From Alphaproteobacteria bacterium (GTDB taxonomy: Bacteria; Pseudomonadota; Alphaproteobacteria; UBA6615): 64,000 nt of DNA. Positions 17,105 through 26,454 of this stretch are shown piece after piece. The stretch is taken from positions 124,001 to 188,000 of the forward strand of contig JAJFJA010000042.1 of the NCBI GenBank assembly GCA_021774445.1. Direction: 5' to 3'. The position numbers and the translations under genes were made by a program. Below the pieces are notes generated by a model. It was not told the DNA's origin and ran no database searches. It was given only the letters and a program-made list of their open reading frames with translations. Positions within the stretch are counted from its first letter, which is position 1. Each line of letters starts with the position of its first letter.

Positions 17105-18150
17105 CGGAGGTTATCGGGGACGACCGGCAGGCTAAGCAGAGCGCGCCGAAGACTGCGGACGCGCCGCTGCTCGAGGCCGACGGGCTGACCGTCTCTTTCG
17201 CCACCTTGCGTGGGCGACTGCGGGTTGTCGAAGACGTTACTTTTTCGATCAATCATGGTGAGGTCGTTGGTCTCGTCGGCGAAAGCGGTTCCGGCAAGTC
17301 GGTCACCGCGCTGGCACTCATGCAGTTGCTGGGCAACGAGGGTGCCATCGACGCCGGGCGGATTCAGTTGGAGGGCCGGCAACTCACCGATTTCTCCCGG
17401 CAACAAATGCTGGCGGTGCGCGGCCGCGAGATTTCGATGATTTTTCAGGAGCCGATGACCAGTCTCAATCCGGTCTATACCGTCGGCTTTCAGATCGCCG
17501 AAGTTCTGATGGAGCATTTCGGCACCTCGCGGCGAGATGCCATGGCGCAAGCGGCCGAGCTAATGGCGCTGGTGGGCATCCCCTCGGCAGAGTCGCGAGT
17601 GAATGATTATCCGCACCAGCTCTCGGGCGGTATGAGGCAGCGGGTGATGATCGCCATGGCGATGGCCTGCCAGCCTAAGTTGCTGATCGCCGATGAACCG
17701 ACGACCGCGCTCGACGTTACAATTCAAGCACAGATACTGCAGCTCATGCGCGATCTGCGCGCCCGGTTTCAGTCCGCGGTGCTGATGATTACCCACGACA
17801 TGGGCGTGATCGCCAAGATGGCCGATCGGGTCATCGTGATGTATGCCGGCCAGATCGTCGAAGAGGCGCCGGTGCGCGAGTTGTTCGCGGCGCCGAAACA
17901 TCCCTACACGCGGCTGTTGTTGCGGTCTATCCCGCGGGTACAAGAGCGGCGGGACAAGTTGGACGCCATCGGCGGTGCCACACCAACGCCGGGGAATTTT
18001 CCATCAGGTTGCCGGTTCAATCCGCGTTGCCCGGATGCGATCGATCAGTGTCGCCAAGAAACGCCGCCGCTGGAGATTACCGGTGTCGGCCAGCGGTCGC
18101 GCTGTTGGCGGTCAGGAGACTCCGGCCTGCTGTCGGCGCTGCCGGCATGA
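17101..18150 (+). CDS. ABC importer ATPase, DppD type
   Basis: A 349-residue ATPase with Walker [17 protein letters not shown] (about 60-75), signature [16 protein letters not shown], Walker [13 protein letters not shown] and [24 protein letters not shown]. The C-terminal oligopeptide-transporter domain is present, including the cysteine-rich segment with [10 protein letters not shown] and later Cys residues that bind an iron-sulfur cluster in some homologues. Four-base overlaps on both sides. Confidence 0.93.
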   Translation: MTEVIGDDRQAKQSAPKTADAPLLEADGLTVSFATLRGRLRVVEDVTFSINHGEVVGLVGESGSGKSVTALALMQLLGNEGAIDAGRIQLEGRQLTDFSRQQMLAVRGREISMIFQEPMTSLNPVYTVGFQIAEVLMEHFGTSRRDAMAQAAELMALVGIPSAESRVNDYPHQLSGGMRQRVMIAMAMACQPKLLIADEPTTALDVTIQAQILQLMRDLRARFQSAVLMITHDMGVIAKMADRVIVMYAGQIVEEAPVRELFAAPKHPYTRLLLRSIPRVQERRDKLDAIGGATPTPGNFPSGCRFNPRCPDAIDQCRQETPPLEITGVGQRSRCWRSGDSGLLSALPA

Positions 18151-19136
18151 CCGCCGATGCCTTGCTGCGCGTCGACGGGTTGACCAAGGATTTCGCGGTC
18201 CGGTCGGGCGGCTTTGGCAGCGCACGGCGCAAGTTGCGGGCGGTAAGCGATGTCAGTCTGGACGTATGGCCGGGCGAGACATTGGGCATTGTTGGTGAGA
18301 GCGGTTGCGGTAAGACGACGCTCGGGCGCTTGATCCTACGGTTGCTGGAGCCGAGCGCCGGGCGGGTGATCTTCGATGGGGCCGACATCACGCATTTGTC
18401 GGAACCGGAGATGCGGCCGTTGCGGGAGCATATCCAAGTCGTCTTCCAAGATCCTTACTCATCGCTCAACCCACGCATGCGGGTGCGCGACATCATCGGC
18501 GAGCCGCTGAGTAATTTCGGCTTCAGCAAGAAGGAGAGCGTCGACCGGGTGGAGGAGGTCATGGAGATCGTCGGGTTACCGGCGGAGATGATGACGCGCT
18601 ATCCGCACGCCTTCAGTGGGGGCCAGCGCCAGCGTATCGGTATCGCCCGGGCCCTGGCGGTAAAGCCGCGGCTGATCCTATGCGACGAAGCGGTGTCGGC
18701 ACTCGATGTGTCGATCCAAGCGCAGATCCTCAACCTGCTGCGGGAGATCCAGCAGGAGTTCCAACTTACGCTGGTGTTTATCTCCCACAATCTCGGGGTG
18801 GTGCGCCATATCTCGCACCGGATCGCGGTGATGTATCTGGGGCAAGTCGTGGAGTTGGCTAGCGAAGACGATCTGTTTTCACGACCGTTGCACCCCTATA
18901 CCGATGCCTTGATCTCGGCGGTGCCTGAACCCGATCCCGATGCGATGGCCCGACACGAACCGCTATCGGGGGAAATTCCGAGCCCGATAGACCCGCCCTC
19001 GGGTTGTTTCTTTCACACCCGCTGCCCGATCGCGCGCGACGAGTGCAGGGCTAAGGCTCCGGCATTCCGCGAGATCGCACCGCGACGCTGGGCGCGCTGC
19101 CATTTCCCAGGCGAGACGACGGAACAAGGCGATTGA
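18147..19136 (+). CDS. ABC importer ATPase, DppF type
   Basis: A 329-residue ATPase. The start ATG at 18147 overlaps the previous stop (ATGA); the longer open frame upstream is within the DppD-type gene. Walker A VGESGCGKTTLGRLILRL, signature FSGGQRQRIGIARALA, Walker B LILCDEAVSALD and the tail GCFFHTRCPIARDECR are intact. It has the usual FQDPYSSLNPRMRVRDII segment. Completes the five-gene importer. Confidence 0.93.
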   Translation: MTADALLRVDGLTKDFAVRSGGFGSARRKLRAVSDVSLDVWPGETLGIVGESGCGKTTLGRLILRLLEPSAGRVIFDGADITHLSEPEMRPLREHIQVVFQDPYSSLNPRMRVRDIIGEPLSNFGFSKKESVDRVEEVMEIVGLPAEMMTRYPHAFSGGQRQRIGIARALAVKPRLILCDEAVSALDVSIQAQILNLLREIQQEFQLTLVFISHNLGVVRHISHRIAVMYLGQVVELASEDDLFSRPLHPYTDALISAVPEPDPDAMARHEPLSGEIPSPIDPPSGCFFHTRCPIARDECRAKAPAFREIAPRRWARCHFPGETTEQGD

Positions 19137-19138
19137 TC

Positions 19139-20221
19139 ATGTTTGTTGAGCGGACGAACTATTTTGCGAAACCGGGGCGGCTCGACGATGTCCGCCGGAT
19201 CAGGCAGCGGGCATCGGAGGTCCGGATCGAGTTGGGTCTGCCGGCCGGGACAATCTATGTGAAGTCCGATCCGGCGGGCGAAGGGCCGGACGTGCAATGG
19301 GAGTGCGCGTTTGCCAGTCTCGACGACAATGCCAAGGATATGGCGGCACGCGGCGCCAGCGCCGACTTCGAACAGGTGCGGGTGGAAATGGGCGAGGCGG
19401 TGGAGAAATTCGAACGCCACCTGATACAGCGAGAAGCGACGCGGGATTGGATCGGCGATGTCAACCTGCGCGACGTACCAATTGTGCCGCGGGAAGTGCG
19501 GTTCCGTAGTGCAGCCCTCGAATTGGCAGGATTTCTCTACCTGCCCCCCGGCGACGGTCCCTTCCCCTGCATGATCACCAATCATGGCAGCGGGGTCTTT
19601 CAGGGTACGCAGGATATCTGCCGCCCTACCGTCGCGGCGACATTGATGAGTTGGGGCGTCGCGTCGTTCCTGCCCCATCGCCGAGGCTACGGCAACTCAC
19701 CGGGGACCCCCTGGCGTGACGATGTGAGTGCCGACTTCGGTACAGCGGAATACGACGCCCAGATCGCCGAACGTCTCGACGCAGAAAGTAACGACGTGGT
19801 GGCGGCGCTGGACCATGTGCAGGCCTTGCCGGAAATCAAGGCCGACCATGTTGGGGTGATGGGCAGTTCCTTCGGCGGCACCAACACCCTGTTGGCGGCG
19901 GCCAAATGCGACCGCTTCAGATGCGCGGTGGAATTCGCCGGCGCGGCGATGAATTGGGAACAAACACCAGATTTGCGGGCGTTAATGAAGCGGGCGGCGG
20001 CGGCGCTGACCCAGCCGATCTTCTTTATCCAGGCCGAGAACGACTACAGCGCCGCGCCAACGCGGGAGCTGGCGGAGGCGCTGGGTAAGACGGACAAGGT
20101 CTTCGAGGCGCGGGTCTACCCCGCTTTCGGCCTCAGCAAGGATGAGGGTCATTTTTTCGAACGGACCGGCACGATGATTTGGAGCGCCGATGTCAGGCGC
20201 TTCCTAGAACGCTGGCTGTAG
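19139..20221 (+). CDS. Two-domain protein: N-terminal Dabb/NIPSNAP-like segment fused to an alpha/beta hydrolase
   Basis: About 360 residues. Residues 1-100 (MFVERTNYFAKPGRLDDVRR...) resemble a small ferredoxin-like dimeric alpha/beta-barrel (NIPSNAP/antibiotic-biosynthesis-monooxygenase type); this is weaker, based on pattern. Residues about 125-360 form an alpha/beta hydrolase of the dienelactone/dipeptidyl-peptidase-like group: LYLPPGDGPFPCMITNHGSG, nucleophile GSSFGG (about 242), acid D in QAENDYSAAP and histidine in DEGHFFER (about 340). TTG at 19133 overlaps the previous stop; ATG at 19139 is the more usual start. It sits directly after the importer, so it probably acts on the imported compound. 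Confidence 0.75.
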   Translation: MFVERTNYFAKPGRLDDVRRIRQRASEVRIELGLPAGTIYVKSDPAGEGPDVQWECAFASLDDNAKDMAARGASADFEQVRVEMGEAVEKFERHLIQREATRDWIGDVNLRDVPIVPREVRFRSAALELAGFLYLPPGDGPFPCMITNHGSGVFQGTQDICRPTVAATLMSWGVASFLPHRRGYGNSPGTPWRDDVSADFGTAEYDAQIAERLDAESNDVVAALDHVQALPEIKADHVGVMGSSFGGTNTLLAAAKCDRFRCAVEFAGAAMNWEQTPDLRALMKRAAAALTQPIFFIQAENDYSAAPTRELAEALGKTDKVFEARVYPAFGLSKDEGHFFERTGTMIWSADVRRFLERWL

Positions 20222-20989
20222 ATGGGCGAGATCGAAGAAGCCTGGCTGGAAAACCTTACCTGGCCGGAGGCGGCACGGCGGATCGAAGATGGGGCGACCG
20301 TGCTGGTGCCGATCGGCGCGGTGGCGAAGGAACATGGCCATCACCTGCCCTTGAAGACGGATTATCTGTTGGCCCGCGCGCTGTGCAACCGGGTGGCCGC
20401 GCAGTTGCCGGTGTTGATCGCGCCGGTGGTCTGTTTCGGCTACTACCCGGCATTCCGCCACTATCCCGGCAGCCAGCATCTTAGTTCGGACGGTTTTCAA
20501 ATTCTGTTGCATGAAATTCTCAACGGCCTGATCGCCCAAGGCGTACTGCGCTTGGCCGTGGTCAACACTGGCGTGTCGACAGAGGCGCCGCTGCGCATCG
20601 TCGTTCGCGATCTGTATGAAGAGACCGGCGTGCGAATCCACACCGCGGATATCCGCGCCCTGGGCCGGGGGGCCGGTGCCGGCTTGACCCAGAAACTCGG
20701 CGGGCATGGCGACGAATCCGAAACTTCGATGATCCTGCGGATTGCGCCGGAACTGGTGCAGATGGACCGCGCGGTCGAGGACTACGGCAACGCGCGGGAG
20801 AGCGCGGAGACGGTGTTCTATCAACCGACCGTGTTTAGCGGCGATCCTACCTCCGGCGCTGATTTTAGTGCCACTGGTGTGCGGGGCGATCCCAGCCTGG
20901 CCACCGCGGAAAAGGGTGAAGCGATTCTGGCCGCCATGGCCGGCGAGTTGGTGGATGGGCTGCGGACGGTGTTTGCGCCGGATGGTTAG
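20222..20989 (+). CDS. Creatininase-family protein with altered metal-site residues
   Basis: A 255-residue protein whose ATG directly follows the stop of the hydrolase gene. The creatininase fold is recognisable from LVPIGAVAKEHGHHLPLKTDYLLARAL (about 28-54), GYYPAFRHYPGSQHLSS and GGHGDESETSMIL (about 160). Compared with the classical motif E-Q-H-G-x-H-L-P-x-x-x-D, the first Glu ligand is replaced (KEHG), and the NGHGGN/NGHYEN motif that supplies His and sometimes Glu reads NTGVST here. It belongs to a variant subgroup whose chemistry I do not know. The family includes amidohydrolases, a formamide hydrolase, a peptidase and the C-C hydrolase IolN. Confidence 0.85.
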   Translation: MGEIEEAWLENLTWPEAARRIEDGATVLVPIGAVAKEHGHHLPLKTDYLLARALCNRVAAQLPVLIAPVVCFGYYPAFRHYPGSQHLSSDGFQILLHEILNGLIAQGVLRLAVVNTGVSTEAPLRIVVRDLYEETGVRIHTADIRALGRGAGAGLTQKLGGHGDESETSMILRIAPELVQMDRAVEDYGNARESAETVFYQPTVFSGDPTSGADFSATGVRGDPSLATAEKGEAILAAMAGELVDGLRTVFAPDG

Positions 20990-22505
20990 ACCCGCTCAGC
21001 CGGCACACTGGGATGAAAGCTGCGACGTGGTGGTCGTCGGTTGCGGCTATGCCGGCGCGATGGCGGCGATCGCCGCGCATGATGCCGGCGCACATGTTTT
21101 GGTGCTGGAGAAGATGCCGGACCCGGGCGGGATCTCAATCTGTTCGGCCGGCGGGCTGCGGATCTGTTATGACGAGATGGCGGCGCTGGACTACCTGACC
21201 GCAACGAACGGCGGCACGGCGGAGCAATCGGTACTGGCCACTTTGGCTCATGGAATGAGTCGGTTAGCCGATGGCGTTCGGAAACTGGCTGAGGTCAACG
21301 GCGCTGTCGTCAGCGAGCGTGCGGCGACCGCGAACTATCCGCTGCCGGGGCATGACAGCTTCGGCTTCGTCTATATTGACGATGTACCCGGTTTCGACGC
21401 CGGCACCGCCTTCCCGCAGGTGCGGGGTTCACCGGCGGGCGCGATGCTGTTCAAAGTGATGGCCGACAATCTGGCGGCCCGGGGGATTGCACCGCAACTT
21501 GAGACTGCCGCGGAACGACTGATCACCGACGGGTCGGGGAATGTCGTTGGCCTGGTCGCCGGCGGGCGCAGCATACAGGCGCGCCGAGGTGTCGTGCTCG
21601 CTTGCGGCGGCTTCGAAGGCAGTGCCGCCTTGCAGGTGCAGTATTGGCAGGCCAAGCCAGTCTTCAGCGCCGCCTTTCGCGGCAACACCGGCGATGGGAT
21701 TCGCATGGCCCAGGATCTCGGCGCCGCGCTTTGGCATATGTGGCACTATCACGGCTCTTACGGTTTTCGCCATGTGGATCGCGACTATCCGTTCGCGATC
21801 CGGACCAAACGCCTGCCCGACTGGCTGCCGGGCGAAGGGCCGCGCGGCGACGTGCGGATGCCATGGATCCTGCTGGACCGCATCGGGCGGCGGTTCATGA
21901 ACGAGTACGAACCCTATTTGCAGGACACAGGCGCCCGCGGCATGGAGCGATTCCATCCGGAAAGCCAAAGCTATTCGGCGATCCCGGCCTGGCTGGTGGT
22001 CGACGACGACGGCCGGCGGCTGTATTCGCTGGGGCGGCCGACCTATCATGAGCGGGGGCTGCGCTGCGACTGGAGCGGCGACAACCAAGCGGAGATCGAC
22101 AGCGGCATCCTACAGCAGGCGCCGAGCGTCGGTGCGCTGGCGGCGGCGATGCAAGTTTCGGAAGATAGACTGGTACGGAGCCTGGAGCGCTGGAACCAGG
22201 ACTGCGCGGGCGGGCACGACGCGGATCATGGCAGACCGCCGTCGAGCATGGTGGCGATTCGAAAACCGCCCTTCACCTTCGCGCAGGTTTGGCCGGTAGT
22301 GTCCAACACACAAGGCGGCCCTGTGCATGACGCGCAGCAGCGCATTGTCGACGCCTACGGCGCGCCGATACCGCGGCTCTATGCGGCCGGCGAGTTGGGC
22401 AGCGTGTTCGGCCATCTCTACATGTCTGGTGGCAATCTGGCAGAGTGTTTTGTGGGTGGACGGATCGCCGGCGAAGGCGCGGCAGCAGAACAAGCGATTG
22501 CGTAA
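20982..22505 (+). CDS. FAD-dependent fumarate reductase/ketosteroid dehydrogenase-like flavoprotein
   Basis: A 507-residue FAD_binding_2 family protein. ATG at 20982 overlaps the creatininase gene by eight bases and gives the dinucleotide-binding motif at the right place: DVVVVGCGYAGAMAAIAAHDAG (about 14-35) with LVLEKMPDPGG. Other family features are GVVLACGGFEG (about 203), the active-site region with GRPTYHERGL (about 348), and C-terminal GGPVHDAQQRIVDAYGAPIPRLYAAGELGSVFGHLYMSGGNLAE. Cytoplasmic, probably reducing or desaturating a carbon-carbon bond next to a carbonyl. The upstream frame to 20742 is only a shadow of the creatininase gene. Confidence 0.88.
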   Translation: MVRPAQPAHWDESCDVVVVGCGYAGAMAAIAAHDAGAHVLVLEKMPDPGGISICSAGGLRICYDEMAALDYLTATNGGTAEQSVLATLAHGMSRLADGVRKLAEVNGAVVSERAATANYPLPGHDSFGFVYIDDVPGFDAGTAFPQVRGSPAGAMLFKVMADNLAARGIAPQLETAAERLITDGSGNVVGLVAGGRSIQARRGVVLACGGFEGSAALQVQYWQAKPVFSAAFRGNTGDGIRMAQDLGAALWHMWHYHGSYGFRHVDRDYPFAIRTKRLPDWLPGEGPRGDVRMPWILLDRIGRRFMNEYEPYLQDTGARGMERFHPESQSYSAIPAWLVVDDDGRRLYSLGRPTYHERGLRCDWSGDNQAEIDSGILQQAPSVGALAAAMQVSEDRLVRSLERWNQDCAGGHDADHGRPPSSMVAIRKPPFTFAQVWPVVSNTQGGPVHDAQQRIVDAYGAPIPRLYAAGELGSVFGHLYMSGGNLAECFVGGRIAGEGAAAEQAIA

Positions 22506-22541
22506 GACGGTCGTGAGGATGAGGACAACAGGGCGGATGGT

Positions 22542-24107
22542 ATGAGTCGGACCGAGAATAACATGGGGTATTGGTGCAGCGCGCCGGTGACGCGGGTGCC
22601 CGACAACATCGCGATCACCGATCTAAGCCAAGAGCCGCCGCGAGACGTGCGCTATCGCGAGTTGGAAGACCGACTAAACCGCTTCGCCTCACTGATCAGC
22701 GCTATGGGCTTGGTGCCCGGTGACCGCATGGCGATGGCGATCGGCAACCGGTTTGAGTTTGTCGAGATCATGTATGGCGCGATGCGGGCTGGCGTGGTCC
22801 CGGTCCCGCTCAATATCAAGCTCGGCGCCGATGTGCTCGACTACACGATCAGGGATGCGGGCTGTAAGGCGGCGTTCGTGGAGCCCTCCTGCAACCCGGT
22901 TATCGTCGACGTGGTGAACCGGGCCGGCTTGCCGCACCGATTTGCGTTCGATCCCGTACCGGCGGGCTGGCAATCCTATGAGCCGGCTCTGATGGACGCG
23001 GACGCGGATTTCGACCCGCCGGAGCTGGCCGACGATCATCCGTCGTTCCAGCCCTATACCTCCGGCTCCACAGGGCGGCCGAAAGGGGTCGTGCTGACCC
23101 ATGCCGGGCAGCTTTGGTGGATCCGGGCGGTGCAGAAATACTGGCCAAGCACCGACGAAGACAGCGCCCTCGCCGCCGTGCCGTTGTATCACAAGAACGC
23201 CATGGCCGGCGCCATCAAGCCGATGCTGCATTGCGGCGGCTCGGTCGTCCTGCTACCGAATTTCGAGCCGCGGCGATTCCTGACGGCTCTGTCGGAGTAT
23301 CGCTGCACCCATGCGGGCTCGGTACCGGCGGTGTTCACATTGTTGCTGCAAGAACGCGACTTGATTGAGAGTCTCGATTTCTCGGCGCTCAAAGGACTCA
23401 AGCTGGGTTCAGCCCCGGTGCAGGAGGAGTTGATGCGGGCGGTCGAGGAAGCCTTCCAAGTCGGCGTTGGCGAGTCCTACGGCCTAACGGAGGGCGGGCC
23501 GGTGATGATCGGGACACCGACGGATGGTCGCAAAGTGCCGTTCGGCAGCTGCGGCGTGGCCTGGCCGGAAGGTGAGATCAAACTGATCGGACCGGACGGC
23601 CAAGAAGATCCCCATGATGGTGAGTTGTGGGTACGCAACCCCGGAGTGACACCGGGCTACTACAACCTGCCGGAGGTCAATGCCAAGCGGATCAAGGATG
23701 GCTGGCTGGCCACCGGCGATCTATTTCACCTGGATGCCGAAGGCTTCTACTATTTTCGCGGGCGCACCGATGACATGTTCAATTGCGGCGGCGAGAATAT
23801 CTATCCGAAAGAAGTCGAGAACCTGCTGATCACCCACCCCGATGTCTATGACGCCTCGGTCGTGGCGGTGCCGCACGCGATCAAGGGCAATGTCCCCGTG
23901 GCCATGGCGCTGCTGGCGGAGGGTGGGCAGGCCACGGAAGCGGACTTGAAGAAATATTGCCTTGAGAATGGACCCGCCTACGCCCATCCCCGGCGTATTC
24001 AGGTGGTTACCGAGATGCCGCTGAGCGGCGTGGGCAAGGTCGACCGGAATATCGTGCAGGCCCGACTTAAAGAACAGTTCGGCACAGTGTTTGCGGAGGT
24101 GGAATAA
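22542..24107 (+). CDS. AMP-forming acyl-CoA synthetase
   Basis: A 521-residue ANL-superfamily ligase. Motifs: A3 YTSGSTGRPKGVVLTHAG (about 170-187), A5 YGLTEGGP, A7-A8 WLATGDLFHLDAEGFYYFRGRTDDMFNCGGENIYPKEVE (split here by family motif names) and the catalytic lysine in PLSGVGKVDR (about 500). It activates a carboxylic acid to its CoA thioester. In this operon it would act after ring opening or hydrolysis has produced an acid. The ribosome-binding site is weak; the ATG at 22563 is an alternative start. Confidence 0.92.
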   Translation: MSRTENNMGYWCSAPVTRVPDNIAITDLSQEPPRDVRYRELEDRLNRFASLISAMGLVPGDRMAMAIGNRFEFVEIMYGAMRAGVVPVPLNIKLGADVLDYTIRDAGCKAAFVEPSCNPVIVDVVNRAGLPHRFAFDPVPAGWQSYEPALMDADADFDPPELADDHPSFQPYTSGSTGRPKGVVLTHAGQLWWIRAVQKYWPSTDEDSALAAVPLYHKNAMAGAIKPMLHCGGSVVLLPNFEPRRFLTALSEYRCTHAGSVPAVFTLLLQERDLIESLDFSALKGLKLGSAPVQEELMRAVEEAFQVGVGESYGLTEGGPVMIGTPTDGRKVPFGSCGVAWPEGEIKLIGPDGQEDPHDGELWVRNPGVTPGYYNLPEVNAKRIKDGWLATGDLFHLDAEGFYYFRGRTDDMFNCGGENIYPKEVENLLITHPDVYDASVVAVPHAIKGNVPVAMALLAEGGQATEADLKKYCLENGPAYAHPRRIQVVTEMPLSGVGKVDRNIVQARLKEQFGTVFAEVE

Positions 24108-24109
24108 CG

Positions 24110-24982
24110 ATGACCGATTTTGGCCTGCATCTCGACCATGTCGGCGTCGTCGTCGCCGACCTTGACGCAGCACGCGGCGTTTATGACCGCCTGGGTTTCC
24201 AACTAACCCAGCAAAGCTCGCACAAAGCCGCGATCGAGCCGGGTGGCCCGGTGGTGGCGTGGGGTTCGGGGAATCGCTGCGCGATGTTTGACCAGGGTTA
24301 TTTCGAGATTATCGGAATCACCGATCCGGCCCTGCACCATGTCCATATCGACGAGCGACTGGCGCGTTATCACGGTCTGCATCTGCTGGCGATCGGCAAC
24401 GACGATTCGGCGCGGCTCGGCGCGACGCTAAGCAGCCGACTGGACGGCGTGCAGCCGATGATGGAACTGCACCGGGAGGTTCCGGTTGGAGACGGCACCG
24501 AACCCGGGCTGTTTCGCATCGTCTATCTAGCGGACGAGTTGTTCCCGGAGGCGGAGATGTTCTTTATCGAACATGCCACCCGAGAAGTGCTGTGGCAGCC
24601 GGATCTGCTCGAACACCCAAACGGGGTGACCGGACTTGCGGCGGCGATTGTCTGCACGCCCCAGCCGGAGCAGACAGCTGCGCGGTTCGCCAAGTTGATC
24701 GGGTCGGCGCCGACGACAGGCGATGACGGCGGTATCAGTTTCCCGCTGAAGGTTGGGACGGTCGAACTCGTCGACGCGGCCTTGCTTGGGGCGCGGTTCC
24801 CAGGGGTGGCGCCAGCCGCCTCACCGTGGTTCGCGGCCGTGCGCTTTCAAGTCAGCGATCTTCAGACCACGAGAAATTGCCTGGCTGAAAGCGGCGTGCC
24901 GTGTCACGAGGGCGCGGGCGGCAAGACAATCTGGGTGACGCCGGATCAGGCCGAGGGCGCCATTATCGAGTTCATCGCCTAG
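24110..24982 (+). CDS. VOC/glyoxalase-superfamily protein
   Basis: A 290-residue protein starting two bases after the CoA-ligase stop with a GGTGGAA ribosome-binding site. The first beta-alpha-beta module is clear: HLDHVGVVVADLDAARGVYDRLGFQLT (about 6-32) with a metal-ligand candidate His in LDHVG and Glu in GYFEIIG. A second, weaker module starts near residue 170 (TGLAAAIVCTPQPEQTAARFAKLIG) and ends with GAIIEFIA, whose Glu is a metal-ligand candidate. This resembles the Glyoxalase_3-like group. Function could be an isomerase, epimerase or dioxygenase; last gene of the operon. Its stop overlaps the stop of the convergent thioesterase gene. Confidence 0.82.
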   Translation: MTDFGLHLDHVGVVVADLDAARGVYDRLGFQLTQQSSHKAAIEPGGPVVAWGSGNRCAMFDQGYFEIIGITDPALHHVHIDERLARYHGLHLLAIGNDDSARLGATLSSRLDGVQPMMELHREVPVGDGTEPGLFRIVYLADELFPEAEMFFIEHATREVLWQPDLLEHPNGVTGLAAAIVCTPQPEQTAARFAKLIGSAPTTGDDGGISFPLKVGTVELVDAALLGARFPGVAPAASPWFAAVRFQVSDLQTTRNCLAESGVPCHEGAGGKTIWVTPDQAEGAIIEFIA

Positions 24983-25398
24983 TCGCGGCGGGTGCTGTAG
25001 TTGCAACGGCCGATGGCGACTTGACGACCGTCGTCGTCGGTCACGGAAATGTCGACGAAGCCGACGCTGCGCCCCGCCTTGACGACCCGCGCGGTGGCCG
25101 TCAGCGCGGTGCCTCGCGCCATGCGCAGATAGTCGACGCGCATGTTGATCGTGGGTGTCGTGTGACCAATGGCTACCGCCAGTGCGAAATCGCCGGCGAT
25201 GTCGATCAGGGCGGCGGTGGCACCGCCGTGAATCTCCCGGGCGTCATCGGAGCGGCGCAAGTCCTCACTAAAAGGCAACTGCAGCGCCACTTCTCCGGCG
25301 GCGACGTCGACGCTGTCCACCGTGATACCGAGTGTACGATGATATGGCGATTGATCGATCCAGCGCTGGAGATCGTCGACGGTCATGTCGCCGTTCAT
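24979..25398 (-). CDS. PaaI-type hotdog thioesterase
   Basis: A 139-residue hotdog-fold protein. The PaaI pattern is present: REIHGGATAALIDIAGDFALAVAIG (about 54-78) with HGG and the catalytic acidic residue (D in ALIDIAG), followed by INMRVDYLRMARG. It hydrolyses acyl- or aryl-CoA thioesters. It overlaps the oxidoreductase gene upstream by four bases and converges on the CoA-ligase operon, so it could release stalled CoA intermediates of that pathway. Confidence 0.88.
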   Translation of the reverse strand: MNGDMTVDDLQRWIDQSPYHRTLGITVDSVDVAAGEVALQLPFSEDLRRSDDAREIHGGATAALIDIAGDFALAVAIGHTTPTINMRVDYLRMARGTALTATARVVKAGRSVGFVDISVTDDDGRQVAIGRCNYSTRRD

Positions 25399-26372
25399 GG
25401 CAGCAGCAGGATCTTGCCGAAGATCCCCCGCGCCTCCATCAGTTCCTCCGCCGCGCGGGCTTGCTCAAGGGGGAAAACATGACTGATGATGGGTTCGAGC
25501 CGGCGATTGGCAACGTCATCGAGCAACGCGGCGATATCTTCCGTTGTCCAGCCATTGGAGCCGAGGATCTCAAGCTCACGGACCCAAATGTAGCGGATAT
25601 CGGTCTGCGGATCGAAACCGGCCGTGGCGCCGCAGGTGACAAGACGGCCCTGATTGCGCAAGGTGCGCAGTGACGGGACCCAGCTGTCGCCGCCGGTGAA
25701 GTTAACGACAACATCGACGCCTTGCTTGCCGGTCAGCCGCCATGTTTCGCGGCTGAAGTCCTGCTCATTATAGTTGATGACATGATCGGCGCCGATCTGG
25801 GTCAGGCGCTGACACTTCTCGTCGGAGCCGGCGCAGGCGATCACCTGGGCGCCGATCCCCTTGGCGATCTGCACCGCCGCGTTGCCGACGCCGCCGCTGG
25901 CGCCGAGCACAAGAACGGTCTGGTCCCGCTGCAACTTCGCGCGGGTATGCAGCATGCGCCGTGCGGTGCCATAGGCAACCGGCAGGCAGGCTGCCTGCTC
26001 GAAAGTAACCCCGGACGGGATGCGCACGACATGGCTGGCGGGGCAGCTTGCCAACTCAGCCAGCCCACCCTGAATCTCTTCGCCCATCATGCCGGCCGGC
26101 GTCGAGGGGTTCAAAAGTACCCGCGCGCCGACCTTCAGGCCGTCCACGCCGTCGCCGACGGCTTCGATGATGCCGGCAATGTCGCCGCCCGATATGAAAG
26201 GCATGGGAACCGGCAGCCCCGGCATGCCGCGGCGAACAAAGATGTCCAGGTGATTGAGGCCACAGGCCTTGACCCGGACCAGGACTTCGCCCGGCCCCGG
26301 CTGGGGATCGGGCCAATCGCGGTAGACGATATTTTCGGCCCCGCCTTGCTGCTCTATTACCGCCGCCTTCAT
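25395..26372 (-). CDS. Zn-less quinone oxidoreductase/alcohol dehydrogenase family (MDR) protein
   Basis: A 325-residue medium-chain dehydrogenase. Start chosen at MKAAVIEQQGG (26372), preceded by GGGAGA; the longer frame adds 16 unlikely residues. The GroES-like half shows PGPGEVLVRVKACGLNHLDIFVRRG; the Rossmann half has VLVLGASGGVGNAAVQIAKG (about 150-169). The structural zinc cysteines are absent, which points to the quinone oxidoreductase/crotonyl-type branch using NADPH. Co-transcribed with the thioesterase downstream. Confidence 0.88.
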   Translation of the reverse strand: MKAAVIEQQGGAENIVYRDWPDPQPGPGEVLVRVKACGLNHLDIFVRRGMPGLPVPMPFISGGDIAGIIEAVGDGVDGLKVGARVLLNPSTPAGMMGEEIQGGLAELASCPASHVVRIPSGVTFEQAACLPVAYGTARRMLHTRAKLQRDQTVLVLGASGGVGNAAVQIAKGIGAQVIACAGSDEKCQRLTQIGADHVINYNEQDFSRETWRLTGKQGVDVVVNFTGGDSWVPSLRTLRNQGRLVTCGATAGFDPQTDIRYIWVRELEILGSNGWTTEDIAALLDDVANRRLEPIISHVFPLEQARAAEELMEARGIFGKILLLP

Positions 26373-26454
26373 GGCGTCTCCCACCCTGTCATTTCCTGTA
26401 AGAACAGGGGGATAGTACAAGGTCAGACCGGCGGGCGGTAGCGTCGCGTCGACC

